From Erysipelothrix sp. (lineage in GTDB: Bacteria > Bacillota_I > Bacilli_A > Erysipelotrichales > Erysipelotrichaceae): a stretch of 6,348 bases of DNA. The position numbers were made by a program, and so were the translations under genes. This document shows positions 1 to 5,449 of the stretch, in pieces; positions within the stretch are counted from its first letter, which is position 1; each line of letters starts with the position of its first letter. The stretch is from contig JAAZGU010000033.1 in NCBI GenBank assembly GCA_012511085.1, positions 1-6,348 of the forward strand. The letters are read 5' to 3'. The notes below the pieces were generated by a model that was given only the letters and a program-made list of their open reading frames with translations, did no database searches and was not told the origin of the DNA.

Positions 1-254
1 CCAATTAAGGCCCATCCAGGACCAAAAAGCACCCCAATAAACATCAAAGGAATATGTAAAAAGTCTAAACGTAAACTCGGAAATCCAAACAAAGGAACCA
101 TAATCGAAAAAAACTGTAACACAATGGATAAGACAATCAGCATCGTCACAATTGTAATTTTTTTAGCCGTCATGTTTAAAGGTGCCACCTTGAAACTAAT
201 GATCGCTAAAACGACGATGCTTAAAAATGCTGCAACTTGTAGAAAAATTGCCAT
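1..254 (-). CDS. folT: Folate-type ECF transporter S component (FolT-like), 3' end cut off by window
   Basis: This is the first 84 codons of a very hydrophobic protein; the rest lies beyond the left edge. I read it as the substrate-binding membrane subunit (S component) of an energy-coupling-factor importer, most likely for folate. There is a hydrophobic helix at about residues 3-20, a basic AKK at 30-32, a second helix at 33-56, then a segment with RLDFLHIPLMFIGVLFGP at 62-79. That LxFxxIPxxxxGxLFGPxxA pattern is typical of the S-component first half. The folate assignment rests mainly on the gene following folC by 1 nt, a pairing known from other Gram-positives. The start ATG (254-252) follows a GAAGGAG site (271-265) with 10 nt spacing inside the end of folC, suggesting translational coupling. 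The first helix is extra compared with usual S components; an alternative start is Met28 (173-171). The ECF ATPases and T subunit are not in the window. Confidence 0.75.
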   Translation of the reverse strand, partial: MAIFLQVAAFLSIVVLAIISFKVAPLNMTAKKITIVTMLIVLSIVLQFFSIMVPLFGFPSLRLDFLHIPLMFIGVLFGPGWALI

Positions 255-255
255 C

Positions 256-1500
256 TTACTCACGCTCCTTCACTACAAAGGTATTATACACCTGTGAGAT
301 GAAGTAGAGCGAGCCACATACAACGGTTGTCCCAAATTCTGTCATGGAAGTCGCTGTGGCGATTGCTTTTTTGTAATCTTCAATGACTTCGAAATGGTCT
401 TGATACTGAAGTGCCTTGGCAGTCTGAGCTCGATAAAACTCAAATTCCGTAACGATGACATGGTTACTGTACGCATCAAGGATTGCCAACATGGACTCCG
501 TGTCTTTATCTTTTAGAGCCGCAAACACCACCACGATGGGTCTTGGTAAAACTTCAAAGTTTTCAACCAAGGCTTCAATCCCCGCGGCATTGTGAGCTCC
601 ATCGACCACAATCAAGGGATCTTTGGAAATCGCATCAAAACGCCCGGGCCATTTCGCCTGCGACAAGCCTTGTAAGATGTGCGCATCATCCAAAGCGGAT
701 GCTTCAACTTGAATTAATTTTAACGCTTCATAAGCCAAGGCAGCATTAAGGCGTTGATAATGGGCCCCACTATGAATTTCAATGGTTTCATCACGGTATT
801 TAAAACGTTGTGAAAACAATTTGTCTTCCAGGGTTTCAATCGCTTGTGTTAAAGTAATCGGTGCCGCTTTTTCAAAAGCTACTTTTTCAAGCACTTCAAA
901 CACCTCAGGGTCTTTATTAAAGGTCACTAAAGGCACACCTTGTTTAATGATGCCAGCTTTTTCAAACGCAATTTCAGGCAAGGTATCCCCTAAAATGTCC
1001 ATATGATCATATCCGATGGTAGTGATAACACTCACCTTAGGCATCACCACATTCGTGGCATCCAAGCGTCCCCCTAAACCAACCTCAATCACTGCCCAAT
1101 CAACCGCTTCATCAATGAAATACCAAAAGGCAATCAAAGTATCAATTTCAAACATAGAAATGTTGTAGCTTTCCCAATAGGGAAGACTTTTGTTGATGTA
1201 ATGCAATAATCGGGCATCGGAGATTGGTTGATGATTGATGCGGAAGCGATCGTTATGCGTGATTAAAAACGGGGATGTGTATAAACCGACCTTGTAGTTG
1301 GCAAGTTCCAAGGTCGTCGCCACGTAGTTACTGACGGACCCTTTCCCGTTGGTACCTGCAACATGGACCACCTTAAGTTGCAGCTGTGGATTACCTAAGT
1401 CTGCAACGCATTGCTTGAAATGACGCAAGCCGAATCGACTGCTTGATGTGCGTTGATGCAAGGTGGCAAGTGCCGCATCTAAATTTGTAAATGGGTTCAT
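256..1500 (-). CDS. folC: Bifunctional folylpolyglutamate synthase / dihydrofolate synthase
   Basis: This cytoplasmic Mur-ligase-family enzyme adds glutamate to dihydropteroate and/or to reduced folates with ATP, making folate and retaining it in the cell. The 414-residue length is normal. Counting from the ATG at 1500, the P-loop AGTNGKGS is at 48-55, TSPFL at 75-79, EVGLGGRLDATN at 139-150 and the TTIGYDHMDILGDTLPEIAF block with the following EKAGIIK at about 160-186, where the lysine carbamylated in the family is expected. WPGRF lies at 284-288, DGAHNAAG at 300-307, ALKDKD near 328 and GSLYFISQV at 396-404, so both domains are intact. The open frame extends four codons upstream to a TTG, but that TTG overlaps the GGAGG site serving the ATG at 1500, so the ATG is preferred. 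It overlaps the ung stop as ATGA. folT follows after 1 nt, giving a folate uptake-and-retention pair. Whether it has dihydrofolate synthase activity as well cannot be decided from sequence. Confidence 0.95.
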   Translation of the reverse strand: MNPFTNLDAALATLHQRTSSSRFGLRHFKQCVADLGNPQLQLKVVHVAGTNGKGSVSNYVATTLELANYKVGLYTSPFLITHNDRFRINHQPISDARLLHYINKSLPYWESYNISMFEIDTLIAFWYFIDEAVDWAVIEVGLGGRLDATNVVMPKVSVITTIGYDHMDILGDTLPEIAFEKAGIIKQGVPLVTFNKDPEVFEVLEKVAFEKAAPITLTQAIETLEDKLFSQRFKYRDETIEIHSGAHYQRLNAALAYEALKLIQVEASALDDAHILQGLSQAKWPGRFDAISKDPLIVVDGAHNAAGIEALVENFEVLPRPIVVVFAALKDKDTESMLAILDAYSNHVIVTEFEFYRAQTAKALQYQDHFEVIEDYKKAIATATSMTEFGTTVVCGSLYFISQVYNTFVVKERE

Positions 1501-2159
1501 TGAATCCTCCAATCAATCGCGGTTCGCTGATGTTTAATAAGAAAGTCATTGGTTCGACTAAAGGGGCGACTCTCAAAAAATCCATAGTGTGCTGAAAATG
1601 GGGACGGGTGGGCACTGTAAATAATATGATGCCTTGGATTTGTAATCAAAGGCATCTTTGCCTGTGCGTTTTTGCCCCAAAAAATAAAGACCATGGGTTG
1701 ACTTTGATTGTTTAAAAGCGCAATCACATGATCACTGAAGGTTTCCCAACCCTTGTTTTGATGGCTGTTTGGTTTGCTGTGTTCAACGGTTAACACCGCA
1801 TTCAACAACAGCACCCCTTGTTGTGCCCAAGGCACAAGACACCCTGAAGTTGGCATCGCCACCTTGCAGTCATTGACCAATTCCTTGTAGATGTTACGTA
1901 AACTTGGCGGCAAGGCAACCCTGGGCCGCACTGAAAAGCTTAAGCCATGCGCTTGATTGGGTTGATGATAAGGGTCTTGCCCCAGTATCACAACTTTTGT
2001 GGCTTCGATACCAAAATATGAAAACGCAGAAAAGACTTCTCGCTTCTGTGGGAAAATTGTTTTTGTTGCGTATTGTTCTTTTAAAAAAGCAGACAACTCC
2101 TGAAAATACGGTTGTTCGAATTCAGATTTTAAGAATGTATCCCAACTGTTGTTTACCAT
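1497..2159 (-). CDS. ung: Uracil-DNA glycosylase, family 1
   Basis: This enzyme removes uracil from DNA, arising from cytosine deamination or dUMP incorporation, and starts base-excision repair. Counting from the ATG at 2159, the protein has 220 residues, close to the usual 220-230. The catalytic water-activating motif GQDPYH is at 60-65 (Asp62), followed by QAHGLSFSV, the PPSL segment near 84-87, the uracil-recognition stretch LLLNAVLTV at 117-125 (Asn120) and the HPSPFSA loop at 184-190 (His184) leading into GFFESRPFSRTN. The end, IDW followed by four residues, matches the usual terminus. The frame is open upstream to 2192, but the ATG at 2171 lacks a good ribosome site, whereas 2159 has GAGGT 5 nt upstream and aligns with the N-terminus of Bacillus Ung from memory. 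It starts 8 nt after the solute-binding gene and overlaps folC by 4 nt. The residue after GQDPYH is Gln where Gly is common. Confidence 0.96.
   Translation of the reverse strand: MVNNSWDTFLKSEFEQPYFQELSAFLKEQYATKTIFPQKREVFSAFSYFGIEATKVVILGQDPYHQPNQAHGLSFSVRPRVALPPSLRNIYKELVNDCKVAMPTSGCLVPWAQQGVLLLNAVLTVEHSKPNSHQNKGWETFSDHVIALLNNQSQPMVFIFWGKNAQAKMPLITNPRHHIIYSAHPSPFSAHYGFFESRPFSRTNDFLIKHQRTAIDWRIQ
1506..1510 (-). promoter_or_regulatory. Shine-Dalgarno site that fixes the folC start
   Basis: GGAGG lies 5 nt upstream of the ATG at 1500-1498, inside the last codons of ung (Trp-Arg). The longer in-frame alternative begins with a TTG at 1512-1510 whose last base is already part of this site, so it cannot use it. 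The position supports a 414-residue FolC with an ATGA overlap to ung. Confidence 0.85.
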
Positions 2160-2164
2160 GTGGT

Positions 2165-2169
2165 ACCTC
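2165..2169 (-). promoter_or_regulatory. Shine-Dalgarno site that fixes the ung start and overlaps the upstream stop
   Basis: GAGGT sits 5 nt before the ATG at 2159-2157. Its first two bases are the last two of the TGA stop (2170-2168) of the solute-binding protein gene, so termination of one gene and initiation of the next are physically linked. The upstream ATG at 2171-2169 has no comparable site before it. Confidence 0.75.
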
Positions 2170-3511
2170 ATTGATTGTTTTGATGATACCAAGCATCGTA
2201 CAACTCAACCAGTTGCGCTTGGCCTTGTTCGATGGTTAATTCCTCACTATGAATTTGTTGAATCACATCAAACAAATTACCTTGTAAATAAAAGTCCCAA
2301 CCTAAAATATGTGGATTGTTAGCAAGCGCCACCAAAGGCTCAATGACGCTGTAGGAATACGCCAATGATTTTTCATATTGCTTATCGTCCATGGTTAATT
2401 GTTCGAATTCATCATGGGCAATGACAAGATTAAATTCACCGTCATCCAAGAGCACCTGCACGCCCTCTAACTTGTGCAAGACAGATACCACCGCATGACT
2501 CAACGAAGGATAGGGATTCGCTTTAATCACAAGCCCGTCAACCTTCACAAGCGGTGTTAAATTATTTGATTCATAATCAGGAAAGGCGCTGTAACTGTAT
2601 TCTTGGTTTTTTAGCTCTGAAATCGCATCCCAATCCACCCACATCGAGGCTAAGGAAAAAAGCGTTTCGTTGTTGATGAGGGCATTTTCATAATTCCACG
2701 TTTGTTCCAAAGAACGATTGAAGTACCAATCCGTGCTAAAAAGTTGATCGACAAACACGAGTGAATTAAAGAAGTCAAGGGATAAAAACCCGGGGTCTTC
2801 AATGTCATCATCGGCAAACATTTGCCAACCACCGGCCGTTAAAAACGGATAAAATTGCCAGGGTTCCCGCACGTTGAAAGGAAAAATACTGTTTAGTTTT
2901 TTAAGAGGTTTTTCCTGATGCCAAGCGTCGGTTAAATCCATAATCGCTTGCCAATTATTCAATTCAACCAAACGATTTTTCTCATCAACACGTTCCACAT
3001 CAAAGCCGAGTTGCTCCAACAAGGTTTTATTGTACATAAACAACAAGCCTTCATACGTAGTTGGTAAAAAGACATGTTTCACTTGATTGATGGTTTCACT
3101 TAAATGGTAAATGCCCAAACTCGAACGGTCATTGACAAAGTTTTCATCAACAACCATCAAATGATCAATCATCATTGCCGCTTCCGCTTGCTGAATGTAA
3201 AACACATCGACATCCAGCTCATGCACGGCATCCCAGGCTTTAATTTGTGGATTGACTTTCACCTGCAATGTAAATTGAGATGCTTCCGCAACAACATTTT
3301 TAATCTCACGCAACAAATACGCCTTTTGGGCTGCGCTTTTTACATAGATTGTAAGCTCTGCATCATCCTCAACGAGGTAGCGTTCACTTTCATCATCAAA
3401 ACACACAACCTTTCCGTTGGGTGTGCAGGGCTTTTGTTTGTTATAAAGTGTGATGGCAAAGGCACCGACCAGTGCAAGTGCCACAATGATTAAAATCGTT
3501 TTCTTTTTCAT
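2168..3511 (-). CDS. Extracellular solute-binding protein, family 1 type (probable sugar ABC importer), no lipobox
   Basis: The 447-residue product looks like the substrate-binding subunit of an ABC importer of the MalE-like cluster. It has a basic MKKK start, one hydrophobic segment at about 5-22 and then an acidic, aromatic-rich soluble domain with about eleven tryptophans. Family-type signatures are the YNKTLLEQLGFD stretch at 160-171, FPFNVREPW at 210-218 with YPFLTAGGWQ at 221-230, and a VDGLVIKANPYPS region at 324-336. No [LVI][ASTVI][GAS]Cys lipobox is present: the first Cys (29) follows Lys-Pro and a second lies at 37. It is therefore either anchored by an uncleaved N-terminal helix or cut after the AFA at 17-19 by signal peptidase I. 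No permease or ATPase gene is next to it, so its partner must be elsewhere. A sugar ligand is inferred from family resemblance only. The start has a weak ribosome site but a convincing signal-type N-terminus. It heads the ung-folC-folT block. Confidence 0.8.
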   Translation of the reverse strand: MKKKTILIIVALALVGAFAITLYNKQKPCTPNGKVVCFDDESERYLVEDDAELTIYVKSAAQKAYLLREIKNVVAEASQFTLQVKVNPQIKAWDAVHELDVDVFYIQQAEAAMMIDHLMVVDENFVNDRSSLGIYHLSETINQVKHVFLPTTYEGLLFMYNKTLLEQLGFDVERVDEKNRLVELNNWQAIMDLTDAWHQEKPLKKLNSIFPFNVREPWQFYPFLTAGGWQMFADDDIEDPGFLSLDFFNSLVFVDQLFSTDWYFNRSLEQTWNYENALINNETLFSLASMWVDWDAISELKNQEYSYSAFPDYESNNLTPLVKVDGLVIKANPYPSLSHAVVSVLHKLEGVQVLLDDGEFNLVIAHDEFEQLTMDDKQYEKSLAYSYSVIEPLVALANNPHILGWDFYLQGNLFDVIQQIHSEELTIEQGQAQLVELYDAWYHQNNQ

Positions 3512-3532
3512 TTTATCTTTAATAGCTCATTT

Positions 3533-3561
3533 ATCGTATCAAATCATGTCCACCCTTGCAA
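3533..3561 (-). promoter_or_regulatory. Likely promoter of the solute-binding protein-ung-folC-folT unit
   Basis: On the minus strand there is a -35-like TTGCAA (3561-3556), 17 nt, then a -10-like TACGAT (3538-3533) preceded by TGA, giving an extended -10 (TGn). Each hexamer matches four of six consensus bases. Transcription would begin about 14-18 nt before the ATG at 3511, giving a very short leader. It is the only non-coding gap upstream of this block, directly behind a terminator, which supports the call. Confidence 0.5.
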
Positions 3562-3563
3562 CT

Positions 3564-3593
3564 AAAAAAGAACTTGACTAATCAAGTTCTTTT
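3564..3593 (-). terminator. Intrinsic terminator of the transketolase operon, overlapping the coding end
   Basis: A perfect 12-bp inverted repeat (arms 3593-3582 and 3577-3566, loop TTAG) ends in a run of six T on the minus strand (3569-3564). The stem is AT-rich, with four G:C pairs. The upstream arm is made of the last codons of the transketolase C-terminal subunit, and its TAG stop (3580-3578) lies in the loop. Only two bases separate the T tract from the -35-like box of the next unit. Confidence 0.85.
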
Positions 3594-4516
3594 AAGAGTG
3601 CTTTAACATGATCGACTAAGTGATCATAACTTAAACCATACTTATCCAATAATTCATCGGGTTTACCACTTTCACCAAAGGTGTCTTCGACCCCCACAAT
3701 CTTCAAACGGGTTGGGTTGTTTTGGCTGAGTACCTCCGCAACTGCGGATCCCAAGCCCCCAATGACGTTATGCTCTTCGGCGCTGATTAGTGCCTTATGA
3801 GTTTTGCTCAACTCAATAATGAGATCCTTATCAATCGGCTTGATGCTGGCCATGTTCACAACCGTGACATCAATGCCTTCTTTTAGCAAGGCTTCTTTCG
3901 CCAACATGGCTTGTTCAACCATGACGCCGGTGGCAATGATGGCAATATCTTTCCCTTGAGAAATCACATGCCCTTTTCCAAGTTCAAACACATAGCCATC
4001 TGAATTAACGCGCCCGACAGCACTGCGGCCGAGGCGCACATAAAATGGTCCTTCAAGATCGACAATTGCTTTAATAACGGCTTTGGTTTCCACATCATCC
4101 GCAGGTTGAATCACATGCATGTTGGGAACCGCACGCATCAAAGCGATGTCTTCAATGGCTTGATGGCTCGCGCCATCCTCACCCAAAGTAATGCCTGCAT
4201 GGGTGGCACAAATTTTCACATTTAAGTTGGTGTATGCGATGGAATTCCGCACTTGTTCAAAAGCACGACCGGCCGCAAACATCGCAAAGGTGGATGCAAA
4301 GACAATGTTACCACCGCTAGCAATGCCGGCTGCCATGCCCATCATGTTAGCTTCCGCAATGCCACTGTTAAAGTGACGTTCAGGTTTTACTTTTTGCGCA
4401 CGGTTTGTATGGGTGGAGCCGGATAAATCCGCGTCCAATACAAAAATTCGTTCATCGTCAGCGACCAGTGCCGCTAATGCTTCACCGTATGCGACTCGCG
4501 TTGCAACTTTTGACAT
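3578..4516 (-). CDS. tkt: Transketolase, C-terminal subunit (pyrimidine-binding and C-terminal domains)
   Basis: This is the second half of a split transketolase, 312 residues. With its partner it transfers two-carbon ketol units between sugar phosphates in the non-oxidative pentose phosphate pathway, using thiamine diphosphate. The pyrimidine-binding domain shows HFNSGIAEANMMG at 48-60, where Glu55 should be the glutamate that activates the cofactor aminopyrimidine, and GITLGEDGASHQAIED at 108-123. The C-terminal domain contains EEHNVIGGLGSAVAE at 247-261 and DTFGESGKPDELL near 278-290. It starts 1 nt after the N-terminal subunit stop, with GGAGG at 4530-4526 and 9 nt spacing, so the two are co-translated in equal amounts. 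The gene ends within a terminator hairpin. Sequences of this type can also be called 1-deoxyxylulose-5-phosphate synthase-like, but the two-gene arrangement and lengths are standard for split transketolase. Confidence 0.93.
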   Translation of the reverse strand: MSKVATRVAYGEALAALVADDERIFVLDADLSGSTHTNRAQKVKPERHFNSGIAEANMMGMAAGIASGGNIVFASTFAMFAAGRAFEQVRNSIAYTNLNVKICATHAGITLGEDGASHQAIEDIALMRAVPNMHVIQPADDVETKAVIKAIVDLEGPFYVRLGRSAVGRVNSDGYVFELGKGHVISQGKDIAIIATGVMVEQAMLAKEALLKEGIDVTVVNMASIKPIDKDLIIELSKTHKALISAEEHNVIGGLGSAVAEVLSQNNPTRLKIVGVEDTFGESGKPDELLDKYGLSYDHLVDHVKALLKELD

Positions 4517-4517
4517 T

Positions 4518-5333
4518 CTACTTCGCCTCCAATTCTAACATGGCTGCTTCAAATTCTTCTTGATTTGGCGCAACCCCATGCCAACCGTATTGATTTTCCA
4601 TGAAGGAAACGCCTTTACCTTTGATGGTATGGGCGACAATCATGGTTGGTTTACCTTTAAATTCACGCGCTTGTTGCAGTGCGTTTTTAATTTCATCGTA
4701 ATTGTGACCATCGATGGTGATCACATTCCAATTAAAGGCTTCAAACTTTTTATCCAGTGGCAAGGGATTCATGACCTTGGTGATGTCACCGTCAATTTGT
4801 AAGCCGTTCAAATCTAAAAACACGACGAGATTATCAAGTTTGTAGTGACCAGCCGCCATCGCTGCTTCCCACACTTGCCCTTCTTGGGTTTCACCATCGC
4901 CAAGAATGCTGTAGACACGATAATCCAAAGCTTTTGCTTTATAGGATAGGGCCATTCCGACAGCCGTTGAAATTCCCTGACCTAATGATCCCGTGGACAT
5001 GTCAACACCATCCACATAAATCATGCTGGGATGCCCTTGTAAGCGCGAATTGATCTTTCGAAAGGTCATCAATTCTTCCGCTTCAATGAAGCCCTTTTCA
5101 TGCAAGATTCCAAACAAGGCCGGACTTGCATGCCCTTTTGAAAGCACAAATTTATCGCGTTCTTTATCTTTAATGTTTGCACTGGTGATGTTCATTTCTT
5201 CAAAATACAACACCGTTATGATGTCTGCGATACTTAAGGAGCCGCCAATGTGTCCTGATTTGGCATTTGCGACCATCTTAATGATGTTCTTGCGCAGATT
5301 ATTCGCAATCTTTTGTAATTGTTTATTTTCCAT
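4518..5333 (-). CDS. tkt: Transketolase, N-terminal subunit (thiamine diphosphate-binding domain)
   Basis: This is the first half of a split transketolase, 271 residues, binding the diphosphate and Mg2+ of the cofactor. The motifs are in family order: SGHIGGSLS at 26-34, LSKGHASPALFG at 64-75, the TGSLGQGIS loop at 114-122, the metal site GDGETQEGQVWEAA at 145-158 with Asn176 of the DLNGLQIDG segment completing GDG-x(28)-N, and HTIKGKGVSFMEN at 235-247 ahead of WHG at 251-253. Together the two subunits total 583 residues, shorter than the roughly 660 of one-chain enzymes, as expected for this split form. The ATG has AAGGAG 5 nt upstream (5344-5339). It is the first gene of a two-gene operon, about 115 nt downstream of the pullulanase end with a terminator and a -10 box in between. 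Its pathway role fits supply of pentose and erythrose phosphates. Confidence 0.95.
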   Translation of the reverse strand: MENKQLQKIANNLRKNIIKMVANAKSGHIGGSLSIADIITVLYFEEMNITSANIKDKERDKFVLSKGHASPALFGILHEKGFIEAEELMTFRKINSRLQGHPSMIYVDGVDMSTGSLGQGISTAVGMALSYKAKALDYRVYSILGDGETQEGQVWEAAMAAGHYKLDNLVVFLDLNGLQIDGDITKVMNPLPLDKKFEAFNWNVITIDGHNYDEIKNALQQAREFKGKPTMIVAHTIKGKGVSFMENQYGWHGVAPNQEEFEAAMLELEAK

Positions 5334-5356
5334 GTTTTCTCCTTAGCTATAGGTAC

Positions 5357-5362
5357 ATTATA
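5357..5362 (-). promoter_or_regulatory. TATAAT -10 box, probable transketolase operon promoter
   Basis: A perfect TATAAT lies 23 nt before the ATG at 5333, with transcription expected to start near 5350. No good -35 box sits at 16-18 nt: the bases there are a T-rich stretch, while the nearest TTG-type hexamer (TTGTCG) has only 14 nt spacing. Promoter strength therefore probably depends on the -10 element or on an activator. No recognisable operator was found. Confidence 0.5.
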
Positions 5363-5412
5363 CATCATTCAGGCAACGACAAAAAGAGATGCGCCGTTCC
5401 TTTATGCCCGAT

Positions 5413-5440
5413 AAAAAAACATCTTTTACAAAAGATGTTT
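5413..5440 (-). terminator. Intrinsic terminator after the pullulanase gene
   Basis: A perfect 10-bp inverted repeat (arms 5440-5431 and 5426-5417, four-base loop) runs on the minus strand into seven consecutive T (5419-5413). It starts 9 nt after the TAA stop of the pullulanase at 5450. Read on the plus strand the hairpin is followed by a broken T-rich stretch, but no plus-strand gene approaches it. Confidence 0.88.
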
Positions 5441-5449
5441 CTATTTTTA

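Noticed and set aside
1391..1615. A 74-codon minus-strand frame spanning the ung-folC junction
   Set aside because: Both genes in the other frames carry intact catalytic motifs and overlap neatly by ATGA, leaving no room or need for a third product.
3104..3493. A 129-codon plus-strand open frame opposite the solute-binding protein gene
   Set aside because: It is fully inside a supported minus-strand gene, its translation resembles no family I know, and all surrounding genes run the other way.
5413..5440. The hairpin after pullulanase as a plus-strand terminator or riboswitch
   Set aside because: The uninterrupted T run is on the minus strand and no gene reads in from the left on the plus strand; the gap before transketolase is too short and unstructured for a known riboswitch.
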